From Malus domestica (lineage: Eukaryota > Streptophyta > Magnoliopsida > Rosales > Rosaceae): DNA of 64,000 nucleotides. The position numbers were made by a program, and so were the translations under genes. Positions 1-10,790 of this stretch are shown in pieces. Under the pieces are notes generated by a model. The model saw nothing but the letters and a program-made list of their open reading frames with translations. It had not been told where the DNA came from and did not search any database. Position 1 is the first letter of the stretch, and the number at the start of each line of letters is the position of its first letter. The stretch is from NCBI RefSeq assembly GCF_042453785.1, contig NC_091669.1, positions 9,374,501 through 9,438,500 of the forward strand, given 5' to 3'.

Positions 1-92
1 ATTGAGGCTCCGAATAAGCTATCTTCAGTGCCTCCCTCCTTTAGGGTTCCACCGAGTACCAAGGCTCCAAGTACTGAGGCTTCACACAAGTG
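1..92 (+). pseudogene. 3' end of a Tat-type retrotransposon accessory ORF (fragment)
   Basis: Read from base 3 on the plus strand, the frame gives a Pro/Ser/Thr-rich tail (EAPNKLSSVPP...TEASHK) ending in a TGA at about 90-92. It resembles the tail of the minus-strand ORF at the other end of the window (NEAPNDQPLMPP...), including the NEAPN and TEA blocks and a following TTTGTGAAGGC-like sequence. I infer both are the C-terminus of the extra coiled-coil ORF carried by large Ty3/gypsy elements. The window cuts it off, so nothing can be said about the rest. Confidence 0.4.
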
Positions 93-105
93 ACATTTGT
101 GAAGG

Positions 106-142
<37 letters not shown>

Positions 143-552
143 TAATTTCTCGGATATATTAACGGACATGCCTTATTTTATTCAGTATGTTGTGTTGAAA
201 CGCAAATAAAACATATATCTAACTAAGATGTATTACTTCCCTATGCACCCACTTCCTTTTAGACAGTGACTAGTGCACCCATTTCCTTTTCCATTATTGA
301 CTTGCTAATAGTAATATGCACTTGTGAGTGGCTTGACGATAGCACGATTGGGTTTCTTGGTGGCCTTCCTCACTGCACTGCGTTCTTCTCACATGCGGAC
401 CATCTTTTCACTTGCACAGTCACCTTATTACATTCTTCACTGCATGCGGATTGCTATTTGCACAGTCACCATACTGCAGAGGATGCTGCATGCGGGTTGT
501 TGTTCGCATAGTCACCGCACTTCTTTTTGCTTCTCTGTGTTCTTTTACATAC

Positions 553-602
<50 letters not shown>

Positions 603-1050
603 ACACATATCCCGACATACATATATATCGAGCCATCACTGCACAACCATTGCACAGCCACTGTATTTGCTTGCTATCTTGCATCCCGATTGCCTTGTTC
701 TGTAATCATGCGCTACTGTTGATTGCACGCACTGCTTCCTCGCCGCACTGTGTCCTCTATGTTTGTTGCCTGCTAAATTTGGTGCTGGACAAAACCGCAA
801 GGGTGAGTTGCTTTGGACGGGGAGAAGAGAAAGCAGTAATCCAGTAAGTTCCTTTACGCAGCCTTTACTCTGTGAGGTATTTATTTTAAACAGAGCACGA
901 TTTTGACATGTACATATGCATATGTATACATATATAGACGTTGATTGTCCTGGCACCATCACTGGGCACATATTGTTTATATATATATATAGGAGTTGGA
1001 TGTTCCATCTAGTCGTTTCATCACCCTCACTGCATCGCATTTTTTGTGCC
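93..1050. other. Simple-repeat-rich non-coding stretch
   Basis: No gene is supported here. It contains a run of 35 T at 107-141. Three imperfect tandem copies of a ~35-60-bp unit lie between about 380 and 520, each with a TGCATGCGG or similar core followed by an 'AGTCACC' box. A (TA)n tract lies near 555-598, and further TA-rich palindromic runs lie near 905-990. The open frames across the TA tract give Tyr-Ile repeats, which are artefacts of the microsatellite. Confidence 0.6.
555..598. repeat. (TA)n microsatellite
   Basis: About 22 perfect TA dinucleotides in a row, read directly. Length is likely to vary between individuals. Confidence 0.95.
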
Positions 1051-1469
1051 CGTTGAACTCAGACATGTTGTTGTAGCTGTTCTTTGAAGGAATAAAGCAG
1101 ATCAAGGTATTTCTCATCCATGACCCCAACATCCCCCATCGGCTCCCGTGTACTTGTCGACCACGCTCTGGGACTGCATGAAGAAGGAGGAGAAGAGAAG
1201 AGGGGTGCAATCCAAGTTCCATGTTCCAGCAGCGAGGCAGAGGGAGGGATACAAAGCGTCAGTTAAATCAAATTCAAAGGCAGTGGCAGAGCAACAGAAG
1301 TACACAAACCTCTGAACCCAAGCCCAAGACTTCAATCCTTGGACACTTTTGGAGCTGAGGATCTCAACCAGGAAACTATCGAAGATCTGGCGGCGAGAGG
1401 AGATGACGCCTGGTGGAAGAGCTGTTGAGGTAATGGTAAAGAATAGTTTCGGCATTTGAAAACTGGAGC

Positions 1470-1691
1470 AAAGAAGAAGGCCGACCGTGACTTTGATGTC
1501 GGATCCAGCTAGGGCCCGGAGCATAACCGGGTCAGAATTGAAGACCTTGATCTGTCCCAAGCCTTGGGACTTCAGAAGCTGCACCTCCTTGTTCGTCGAC
1601 GAACCATCGGCGCTTAGACTTGGTCTCGCCGGAGCTGAAGCCAGCGGAAAGGTTGGTGCTGAGAAGGAAGAGGTGTCGCAGAGGAAGGCTT
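1470..1691 (-). pseudogene. Captured N-terminal fragment of a GH17 glucan endo-1,3-beta-glucosidase
   Basis: On the minus strand a frame starting MASLPLRHLFLLSTNLSAG looks like a secretory signal peptide. After a shift of frame it continues as KEVQLLKSQGLGQIKVFNSD and then PVMLRALAGSDIKVTVGL. In GH17 enzymes the N-terminal region has the pattern 'V.LL.SQG...VK.YD.DP..L.AL..SGIKV.V', so the match is good over about 40 residues. The enzymes hydrolyse callose-type beta-1,3-glucan in the wall. The catalytic Glu residues and all later parts of the family are absent, and the following residues do not fit it. It lies next to an ORC6-like fragment in the same orientation, which suggests two unrelated gene pieces carried together. 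Confidence 0.55.
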
Positions 1692-1830
1692 GCCATCACT
1701 GGATCTGTAGGTCGAAGCCCAAGTGGAGTTGTGGAGATAGAAGTTGGTGGCGCCATAAGTACCAGAGCTCCGGGAATCTGTGAAGGAATAGCACCGATGA
1801 GCCTGCTCCGATTGAATAGAAACCCAGATC

Positions 1831-1993
1831 TTGTGGCGGCGATTTTTATGCAAATCACAGCTTTACAAACCTCACTGATGCCGATTATGGAAGAGTTGAA
1901 CTGGATGTTGTAGAGACGGCGAAGCTCGGTGACTCGTCGAATGACGTGCTTGGAGTCGTCGAGGTCAAGCTTCCTTGCTATGTCGGAGAGAAT
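1831..1993 (-). pseudogene. Captured N-terminal fragment of origin recognition complex subunit 6 (ORC6)
   Basis: Minus-strand frame beginning SDIARKLDLDDSKHVIRRVT, then ELRRLYNIQFNSSIIGISEV and CKAVICIKIAATR. Plant ORC6 starts with the same pattern (SDIA.KL.L..SK...RKA.E.RRL....F.SS.IG..E.CKA.ICLEIA..R). It is the cyclin-box-like region of the sixth ORC subunit, which acts in replication licensing. Only about 55 residues are present; downstream the frame turns into unrelated sequence and then the GH17-like piece. No promoter or ATG in the expected position is seen, so it is a gene fragment and not a gene. Confidence 0.65.
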
Positions 1994-1999
1994 GCAAAT

Positions 2000-2836
2000 C
2001 CCTCTGCACACCCACCCTCAGAAGCTTCATCTGGCATAGCTGTAATAGGCCTGGATGTTGGGCTTGACCCAGGATTGGGCCTGGGCCGGGTCTTGGACCT
2101 CGGAAAGGTAGTCTTTTCTTGTTTGGAGCTTGACCAGCTGCCTTACAAATTCAAGCCCAATAAAAGGGTTTGTCCTGATTGGAAGCTTTCAGAGACGTGG
2201 GATTTGGAGTGAGTATGACGTGGGCATATGTGTGCTTTCTGCTGCCTAGGGTTCGTGCAAGAGATTGCAACGGGGTTTTGCTGTGTAGTGCCTTTTGATC
2301 ACAGTTTTCCCTCGGTGGTGTGCTACCGTGTGCATTGACCTTGCTGCTTGCCATGGGCTATTTGCCGCTGCTGCTTGGAGTTTGTTCCAGTGTGTCACCT
2401 TTACCTTGTAGGGTTGTGCAAAAATTGCAGCGAGTTAATGCTGCATAGTGCCTTTTGGTCACAACTTTCCTCGGCGGTGACGTTGGCGTAATGCTCACCT
2501 TTGTAATACGGCTTTGTAACCAAATCATTCCTTTAAAGAAATAAAGTGTTCATATTTTGAATTTGCTTTTTATTCTTCAAAGTGTTTGTGTTTTTTGATG
2601 ATAATGTGACTGTACTTGACGTTTTGAAGTTTCAAGTTGCCTACGTACCCCCGGTTGATGAGGGATCAAGTCATAACGTAGTTCAAATGAGCGATGAAAT
2701 TTTTTTTTTTTATTATTATTTTTTATGGTGATTTTGATGATGATTTTGCCGTACACAGTTTATGCTCTTGCGGGCCAGGAGCTTTGTGCCGTGTGCAGTT
2801 TAGGCTCATGCAGGCTAGGAGTCTGGTCGTCGCCTT
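2000..2836 (-). other. Probable 3' untranslated region of the minus-strand Ty3/gypsy element
   Basis: No gene. The segment 2,625-2,690, read on the minus strand, has a GAACTACGTTATGACTTGAT-type motif followed by a GGGGGTACGTAGGCA box. From memory I associate this with the 3' internal region of Tat-type plant gypsy elements. Between about 2,240 and 2,480 a ~190-bp unit containing 'TGCCTTTTG[GA]TCACA' and 'GCTTGC/GGGTT' is present twice in diverged form. A second LTR matching 10,096-10,908 was not found in this region. Confidence 0.4.
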
Positions 2837-4816
2837 TTAGGGGTAGTATCGCTTCAAGAATCTGCCATTGATGGGACCGATCTTCAATCCGTCTTCTGCC
2901 ATGATTAAGTAGGCGCCGTTTGGGTAGACCTCTTGTATTACGTACGGTCCATCCCACTTTGATGTGAACTTGCTTTTTGTCTTGTGAGTCGTGATGATAG
3001 GCCTTCGTAATGCAAGGACGAGATCTCCAGTTTGGAAAGACCTTGGGCGGACCTTCTTGTTGAATGCCTTGGATAGCCGTGTTTGGTAGCATTCCAAGTG
3101 TTGTTGAGCTTCGAGCCTTCTTTCGTCGAGTGATTCCAACTCTTGAAGGCACAACTTTGCATTCTCTTTATCAGTCAAGCCTTCTTGTATAGCCATCCTA
3201 AGTGAGGGGATTTGACTTTCTAGCGGTAGAACAGCTTCCACGCCATATACGAGAGAATACGGGGTAGCTTGGGTAGGAGTCCTATGCGTCGTCCTATATG
3301 CCCAAAGTGCTTCGCTTATTCTTTCGTGCCAGTCTCTCTTTGTTCGGCCGATCACCTTCTTTAAGAGGTTGCACAATGTTTTGTTGAAGGCTTCTGCAAG
3401 ACCGTTGGCCGGAGCATGATACATGGAAGACTTGTGCTGCTTGAACTTGTATTTCTCACAGAGCTCGTCTACAAGTCGGTTGGAGAACTGTTTTCCATTG
3501 TCAGTGATAATGTAACGAGGCACACCATATCTGTGGATGATATGCTCTTTGATGAAACGGACAACAGTTTCCTTTTTTACTTCCCTTAGGGGTATGGCTT
3601 CAGGTGGTTGATGTATGAAGTTGGCGTGGAATTGGCAGGCTTGGCACCTTTTGGCATGTTCCAGGCAATCCTTCACCATGCTTGGCCAGTAGTAACCCAT
3701 TCTTTTGAGCTGGAAATGTAGCTTTGGTCCAGATTGATGCGCCCCGCACACGCCTGAATGTGCTTCTTCCATCGCTTGATTGCCTTCTTCCTCACCTAGG
3801 CATCTCAGAAGTACTCCTTCGAAAGAGCGCCGGTAGAGTGTTTCTTTGTAGTAGAGGAAGCGAGGTGCTCGTCGACGTATTTCAGAGTGGTGTCTAGGAT
3901 CATTTGGAAGTTTCCCATACTCCAAGTAGTCAATCAATGGTTGTCTCCATTCTTCAACATCGACTGGAAGTACCGAGATGACATTTGTATCATCTAGTAG
4001 CATTTCGGTGGCGAGGGGGATGACCCATCTTTGGCAAACTGGCACATATGCAGCTTCGTCTTCTCCTAGTGTCATACTCGAGGCCAGGTTAGCGAGAGCG
4101 TCTGCCATTTGATTTTCTTTTCTCGGCACATGTTCTAGTGTTACGGCCTCGAACTTTTGTAGCAGCTGAGTTGCCAGTTGGAAGTACGGAACGAGATCAT
4201 CTTTCCTCACCTCGTATTCAGTCAAGAGTTGACTAATTATGAGCTTGGAGTCGCCATATACCTCAAGGGTTGTGATTTCCATGTTGATCGCCATTTGGAG
4301 CCCGATGATTAGTGCTTGGTACTCAGCGACGTTGTTGGAGCATAATTCGCTTAGTTGGAATGAATAAGGTAGTATTTGCCTTTGTGGCGACATGAATACT
4401 ACTCCTGCCCCCGCTCCGTCTGCTCGTGCGGATCCGTCGAAGAACATCGTCCATCTCGGGAATATGTCAATGTAGAATACCTCCTTGTCAGGCAAGTCGT
4501 CTGAGATTTTCCAATCGGCTGGGATTGGATGATCGGCAAGGAAGTCCGCTAATGCTTGTCCCTTTACGGCTTTAGCTGGGACGTAAATGATCTCGTATTG
4601 ATTGAGAAGCAACGCCCATTTAGCTAGTCGCCCTGTCAAAACTGGCTTGGACATGACGTATTTAACCGGGTCAGCTTTAGCAACCAAGTGGATGGTGTAA
4701 GCATGCATGTAATGTCTGAGCTTCTGGATGGCAAACACCAAGGCAAGGCACATTTTTTCTATTGGGGAGTAGTTCAACTCAGCGCCGGTGAGTGTTCGAC
4801 TCAGGTAGTAAAGCGC
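2837..4816 (-). pseudogene. Ty3/gypsy pol: RNase H, second RNase H and integrase
   Basis: Continuous minus-strand frame of about 650 codons. It opens with the end of the RT-linked RNase H (AELNYSPIEKMCLALVFAIQ). It then has a second RNase H (FDGSARADGAGAG, later YGDSKLIISQL and ENQMADALANLAS), a zinc-binding H2C2 region (H..H...C..C: HAKRCQACQFHANF) and an integrase core with the second catalytic Asp (IITDNGKQF) and the Glu (GLAEAFNK). The C-terminus ends ...LKRYYP. The part of the core that should carry the first catalytic Asp is missing: the zinc region joins directly to the strand before TDNG at about 3,590-3,605. A TGA at about 4,817 separates it from RT in the same frame. It therefore cannot encode an active integrase. 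Confidence 0.85.
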
Positions 4817-6130
4817 TCATTCTTTCTGGAATTCGTTTTCCTGTGCCAAGAGTGCTCCCACTGAACTTTCCTGAGCGGCGATGTACAATATGAGTGGTTT
4901 CCCGGGCACAGGCGCCCCCAGGATAGGTGGACTTGATAAATATTTTTTTATGCTTTCAAAAACGTTGTGGCACGCTTCGTCCCATACGAACGGGACATCC
5001 TTTTTCATGAGTCGACTAAACGGTTGACAACGCCCTGCAAGGTTGGAGATGAAGCGTCTGATGAAGGCTAGTCGTCCTTGTAGACTTTTCAGCTCGTGCA
5101 GGTTTCTTGGCTCGGGCATGTTTTGAATGGCCTTGATCTTTGATTGGTCCACTTCAATGCCACGGTGCTTGACAACGAAGCCGAGAAACTTTCCAGAGGT
5201 GACGCCAAATGCACACTTTAACGGGTTCATCTTGAGGTTGTATTTTCGCAGCCTTTCGAACACTACTCGTAAATCCTTCAAGTGATCTGATCTTTTCTTT
5301 GTTTTGACCACCACGTCGTCTACATAACATTCTACGTTTTTGTGTAGCATGTCATTGAAGATTTTCTGCATTGCTCGCTGATATGTGGCTCCAGCGTTCT
5401 TTAGACCAAAGGGCATCACCTTGTAGCAGTAGATACCTTTTGGAGTGCGGAATGCTGTTAGTTCCTCATCTTCGAGAGCCATACGAATTTGATTGTATCC
5501 AGAAGAGCCGTCCATAAATGACAGTGCCTCATGGCCAGTGGTTGCGTCCACCATGATTTCGATGATCGGCAAGGGAAAGTCATCTTTCGGGCAAGCGTCA
5601 TTGAGGTCCCGGAAGTCTACACAAACACGTATTTGTCCAGATTTCTTAAGGACGATGACGATGTTGGAGATCCACTTGGGGTATTGCACCTCTCGAATGA
5701 AGCCTGCTTCGATTAGCTTGTCAAACTCTACCTCGATTTGTGGAATGAGCTCGGATCGATAGCGCCTTTGAGTTTGCTTTATCGGGCGCGTTCCAGGCTT
5801 AACTGCAAGATGATGTACAGCGATGACAGGGTCAAGGCCGGGCATTTCCTTGTAAGTCCAAGCAAAGACGTCTTTGTACTCTGATAACAGTTGGTAATAC
5901 TCGTCTACCTCATCTGCACTTAGCAGCGCACTCACGAAGATAGGTCTCTGCTCCTCTTTTGTGCCTAAGTTGAGCTCCTTGAGATCATCGACCGTGGATT
6001 GCCCCCCATCCTCAAGTTGTGGTGGCGCAGCAGTGACATCTTCTTCGGGGATCTCATCTTCTTCGCTTTCTTGGATCGTGATATGGAAGACATCTTGGAA
6101 TTCCTCTTCGGTGTCGTCCTCTTGGGCTGG
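4817..6130 (-). pseudogene. Ty3/gypsy pol: reverse transcriptase and start of RNase H
   Basis: The frame is open from 6,130 down to the TGA at about 4,817. It contains the RT core: the PKWISNIVIVLKKSG and VCVDFRDLNDACPKDDFPLP block, the YNQIRMALEDEELTAF block, the MPFGLKNAGATYQRAM block, and YVDDVVVKT with both catalytic Asp residues. The primer-grip and connection regions follow (KLKSLQGRLAFIRRFIS). RNA-dependent DNA synthesis is the known role of the domain. The same frame continues upstream into the protease ORF across a TGA at 6,131 and downstream into RNase H/integrase. The RT module itself looks intact. Confidence 0.9.
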
Positions 6131-8863
6131 TCAGCATGAAGATTGTCCAGTGTGGATGATGGTGCGCCTTCTTATTTTCAGTGGTCCGTTTGTGTCCACA
6201 TCCAAGATTGCTTGGCGCTTCATCCTTGAAGGAATTGAGCTTCGAATATCACATTTTTCTGCTATCATGTCGAGCTTTTCTTCCTTTGACATTGTTTTCC
6301 TATTTCTAAAAAACTTCTTGTTGTCTTCAAGTCTTTCCAAAGCTGACTGACGAGGAAGAGGGCTAGTCGCGTTGCTTTGCTTCTTAGGTTTTGACAACCT
6401 TTCAAAAACAGAGCTTTGGGATGCTGGCATGTTAAGTCTCTTAAAGACGGAGGTTCGGTTTTGACCACCAATGCGATTAAGTGTTGACATTCTGGGTCTT
6501 GAACGATTCATCCTATCGAAGTCTGACTTCCAAGGGGTGGATTTAGGCTCATCATGATCTTGTTCAATACTCACGCTGATGTGTTGAGTGCTAGCATTTT
6601 TCGCTTTGCTTGAAATCTTCACGGGTGCATTTGGTGTGAAGCCAAGTCCAGCTTTGTTGTTATCAACTCCGTAACCGTGCTTCTTCAACCTCTTTTGAGT
6701 CTCGGTGAGGTCACGTTCTTTATTGTTAACGGTGTCTGAAATCTTCTTTCCATGATTCGAAGAAGAAGCGAAGTCGTAGCCAGCTTTCGACATGAGTTTA
6801 TAGGCGTTTGGATCAAAACCTTCTTCGGTCCTCTGGGTTGGGAGAAAGCTTGGTTCCACCCCCTTTGGTAGAGCTTTTATGAAGCCTTGTGGCAGTCTTG
6901 CGACCTTAGTGCCGCCTAGCTGTGTCAGAGGTAAAACTGCATTCGTCTTGAGCAACTTTACATTATCCATATGCCTCTGTGCATCGGCTTTGTTTGCTCC
7001 AGTTTCGAACGAAGATTGACCATTCTTCCTTCTCGACATCGGGATGTATCGGAAGACGGGTGTGTTTGGTCCATTTGAGGGCGTCCTACTCCCCTTTGTT
7101 GTTGCACGTTTAGCTAGCTCATTATCATTCTTGCTTGAAGACGGCGTAACTTCTTCTTCTTGCTTCTTGGGCATGGCTTGTCGCTCCTGCTTTTTAGGTG
7201 TTGCTTTGCCCGTGGATTTGATCTCTTTTGGAAGAGTTTCGGGCACCATGTCTTCATCCATGTAGAACTTGGCGTCTGCGAAATGTGATTCGGCTTCAGT
7301 GAATGGTTTGGTGTCGCCATAGATCACCTTCACTCTTTCTCGGTAGAATTTTAAGCATTGGTGAATGGTGGACGGTACTACTCCATTCGCATGGATCCAA
7401 GGCCTTCCTAAGAGTAAGTCGTAGGAAGTTCTTGCATCAATCACGTGGAATATCGTGCTCGACTTGAGTTCACCAATAGTCATCTCCACTCGGATCATGC
7501 CCATCGCTCTTTGTCCTCCTTGATTAAAACCTTGGATTAGTAGACGACTTAGGGACAGCTCATCTGCCTTGATGCCGATTGTAGTCATTGTTGACTTTGG
7601 CATGATGTTTATGGCTGATCCACCATCCACAAGCATGCGGTTGACTTTGTGCCCCTTTACATACCCAGAGACGAAGAGAGGACGGTTGTGAGGGTTGGAT
7701 CCTAGCAGCAAGTCTTCGTCGGTGAAATGGATTGCGTCCTCGATGGCACAACATGTGGCACATTCATGTGGCCGAAGCTTTAAGCCTTCGTTCTTGCTTT
7801 CTTGCACTTCATGTTCATTGGGACTTTCCAAGGCCGCTGCTAATGTTATTCGCATCTTCTTTGGTAATCGTAGCGCTTCCTCAATGATAAAGTGTGTTGG
7901 CAGACCTTCTTCGAGCGTGAGAGTTTTTTCTCCCTCAGTGGTGATATCTTTTCCTTTTGAAGGTTCTTCCGTTTCTACTTCGACCATATGGCATGCAGCG
8001 ATAGTACACTGTTGGAAGAAGTCATTCGGGAAGTACTCGTGCAAGGAGACAGGAATGCGTGGCTCTTGCTCCATAGGTTCCCCAGCATACGTTGGCTTAT
8101 CGACTTTTGCGTTTCTTTTAGGCTTCCTACTGTTGCGGCGACGGTGTTTTCTCACTTGTTCCACCTTTGGTCTTGTGGCTTGTGGTTTTGGTTTCCTTGT
8201 TTTTTTGTAGGTCACCACTGTCCATCCTTCATCATCATCGGTATACGCATCTTGTTCGTTTGCCCCCGGCGATGGTTGTGTAGAAGGTGCCGTGTAGCTT
8301 GCACATTGATAGGAATGGTCGGGTGTCGTTTGGAGAGGCACGGGATCGAAGGATCCGAACGCCACTGTAGTAGTATGTGTTGCGGCTGTGTCCTCAAGGT
8401 CTAGCTCGATTCTCCCTTGTTGCACTAGCTTCATAATGAGTTCTTTGAGGACGAAGCATTTGCCCACATGATGGCTTACGATACGATGGTACTTGCAGTA
8501 CCTAGGATCGTTCGTTCGATTCATTTCTTCAGGGCGTTTACACTCTGGTAACTCAATTACCTTCTTTTCCAGCAAGTCATCTAACATTGCATCCACGTCT
8601 GATTCAGGAAAAGGGTACGTCTTTTGCTCCAACTCTCTCAAGGTGTTTTTATACTTGTCTTGGGTGCGAGGAGGCTCACTTCTTTTTGTCTCCTTTGCCT
8701 TGGTCTTGGAGGAAATCTTGATAGGTGCAGAGGTGGTCTTGATAGGCGCGGATGGGGTTTTGATGGGGGTAGTGTTGACAATAAAAGTTTCATTGGCAGG
8801 CTTTTTTCCGGTCTTGTCCACACTCGGGGCGAACACCCTATCCTTCTTGAAGTGGGTGATCAT
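6131..8863 (-). pseudogene. Ty3/gypsy gag C-terminal region and aspartic protease
   Basis: About 910 codons without a stop. The N-terminal third is Lys/Pro/Thr-rich linker and a region with C-H residues (RYCKYHRIVSHHVGKC). A retropepsin-like protease follows near residues 400-530: the active-site motif reads VDGGSAIN where most retropepsins have D(T/S)G, and the flap and second motif include LLLGRPWI. The last third is long, hydrophilic and low in recognisable domains. It ends at a TGA (6,131-6,133) that sits in frame with the RT ORF. At its 5' end it overlaps the gag frame by 26 bases in another frame; related elements appear continuous here, so I read this as a frameshift. Confidence 0.75.
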
Positions 8864-10028
8864 TCTTTCCGTGATTGGCGATACTCAGCTCCATGTCGTG
8901 GGAGCGCGTTGCCAGCTCCTCAAACGTTCTTGGTTTTATGCCTTGGAGAATGTAATGTAACCCCCAGTGCATGCCTTGAACACACATCTTAATGGCAGAG
9001 GTTTCAGAGAGCCGATCTTTGCAATCCAGACTTAATGAACGCCATCTATTGATGTAGTCGACGACGGGTTCCTCCTTCCACTGTTTCGTACTGGTCAGCT
9101 CCAGCATGCTTACGGTGCGGCGCGTGATGTAGAAGCGGTTGAGGAATTCCTTTTCTAGCTGATCCCAACTGTTGATAGACTCGGGCTCGAGGTCGGTGTA
9201 CCAGTCACAGGCGTTGCTTTTCAGCGAGTGCACGAACTGCTTGACAAGGTAGTCTCCCTCTGTTCCAGCATTGCTGCAGGTTTCAATGAAGTGGGCGATA
9301 TGTTGCTTCGGGTTCCCCTTTCCATCGAACTGCATAAACTTTGGTGGTTGATAACCCATCGGCATCTTCAAAGCGTCAATCTTCTTAGAGTAGGGCTTTG
9401 AGTATAATACGGAATCATGTGAGCTTCCTTCATACTGCGCCTTGATGGTGTTGGCGATCATCTCCTGCAGCTGCTGGATAGAGAGAGACCCCATGAGTGT
9501 CGCCGCTTGGTCTGGCTTCAGTGTCTCTTCGACGTTCTCCAATGGAGGTTCCTCATCCTCGTCGTTTTCCTTCTTTACTGGATTATCCCCTTGCTTGACT
9601 TTTTCATCGGGCTTTGCATCTAGTTGGTTAACGAGTGCTGCGATTTGCAGGTCTTTTTCCTCCACAGTCCTTGTGAGCTTTGCGATTGCTTCATTCATCT
9701 GAGCCAGCTACTCCTCAATTGAAGTTGTTCCAGTAACCATGACTTGCATAGCTATGCCGCTGCTCGAGTCGGCATCGGAAAGTAAAGATTCAGAGTACTT
9801 CCTCTGGCTTTCCTCTCTTGGCGCCCTGAGCGAGGCCAGGGTGATCACCGGTTCGAACCTCGGATGCTCTTGTGTCTTCGGCGGAGTTGATGAAGGGGCG
9901 AAAGAGGCGGCGGAAAGAGCTTTTGCCTTGCTTCGAGTTATGATGCCTGAAGTGATGCCCCCTGCCGTGATGACGCTTTTGTTTCTTGCATCGGCAGCGG
10001 GAACAACTCAGGCCTTTTTTGACGCCAT
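8838..10028 (-). pseudogene. Ty3/gypsy gag (capsid region), two in-frame stops
   Basis: The ATG at 10,028 begins MASKKA and meets TGA after six codons (10,010-10,008). The frame then stays open to a TAG at 9,710-9,708 and reopens as [20 protein letters not shown], a predicted coiled coil. The retrotransposon gag core follows: [62 protein letters not shown] and [18 protein letters not shown]. The capsid protein would package element RNA in cytoplasmic particles. It reaches its own stop at 8,838, past the point where the protease frame opens, consistent with a frameshift at about 8,840-8,863. Confidence 0.8.
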
Positions 10029-10073
10029 TTGTGCTTGTTGCGGATTCACAGATAGAGATGAGAGGTAGAGACT

Positions 10074-10091
10074 GTCCCACTGGGCGTGCCA
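10074..10091 (-). promoter_or_regulatory. Primer-binding site of the Ty3/gypsy element
   Basis: On the minus strand, TGGCACGCCCAGTGGGAC lies four bases after the LTR end. Position and the leading TGG (complement of tRNA CCA) fit a primer-binding site. I could not name the priming tRNA from memory. Confidence 0.65.
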
Positions 10092-10534
10092 AATTTGTAA
10101 ACACGGAATTCCTGCAATGAATGAGACAAGAACACGTGTACAAAATAATATTTGTATTAATGATTTAGGGGTTACAATCTCTTCTACAAATTTATCCTCT
10201 GATTCTATCTTTGAAACGTGTAGATGTAGTGTTGTTGATCCAAGGGCCGTCGAGGCTTGATCTTGGACGAACAGTTGATGAATGATGAACACCTTCTTCA
10301 AGGGCCGTCGGGGCTTGATCTTGAATGGGTGGAAGTTCTTCAAGGGGCGTTGGGGCTTGATCTTGAAGGAGGATTTCACGAAGAACAAAGAGGGCTTTCT
10401 TGATCCTTCGGGATTTGCTTGAGAGCTTCAAAGTTTCGAGGCTTCAAGGCTTTGGTGTGGTGTGACTTCTCTTCCAATTTGGGAGTAGAGAAAGTGTATG
10501 TAAAAATCCTCTCTTTGATCCTTTGATGGAGAGG

Positions 10535-10546
10535 CCTATTTATAGG
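10535..10546 (-). promoter_or_regulatory. TATA box in the Ty3/gypsy LTR
   Basis: CCTATAAATAGG on the minus strand, inside the LTR and upstream of the coding direction. It is a strong match to the plant TATA consensus and probably starts the genomic transcript of the element. Confidence 0.6.
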
Positions 10547-10575
10547 CTTTGAGAATGAATCACCACCATCCATTT

Positions 10576-10790
10576 GTTTTGGTGGATGTTGTAGGTGAAT
10601 TGGTGGATTGTTGTAGGTGAATTTGGGTGGAGGTTGTAGGTGAATTTGGATGGATTGTTGTAGGTGAATTTGGGTGGAGGTTGTAGGTGAATTTGGATGG
10701 ATTGTTGTAGGTGAATTTGGATGGATTGTTGTAGGTGAATTTGGGTGGAGGTTGTAGGTGAATTTGGATGGATTGTTGTACGTGAAGTGA
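10576..10790. repeat. Minisatellite inside the LTR, ~24-bp unit
   Basis: About eight or nine copies of a unit built from GTTGTAGGTGAATTTGG and TGGATT, alternating two variants (GGGTGGAG and GGATGGAT). It lies between the TATA box and the upstream LTR end. Confidence 0.85.

Noticed and set aside
324..847. Overlapping open frames with Tyr-Ile runs on both strands
   Set aside because: They are produced by the (TA)n tract and have no start context, splice signals or protein character.
7695..8404. Plus-strand frames opposite the protease ORF
   Set aside because: They are antisense shadows of the minus-strand retrotransposon frame, with no domain of their own.
2837..10028. Captured or active endogenous pararetrovirus
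   Set aside because: Domain order with integrase last, an LTR and a tRNA primer site fit Ty3/gypsy; no movement protein or coat-protein motifs of pararetroviruses seen.
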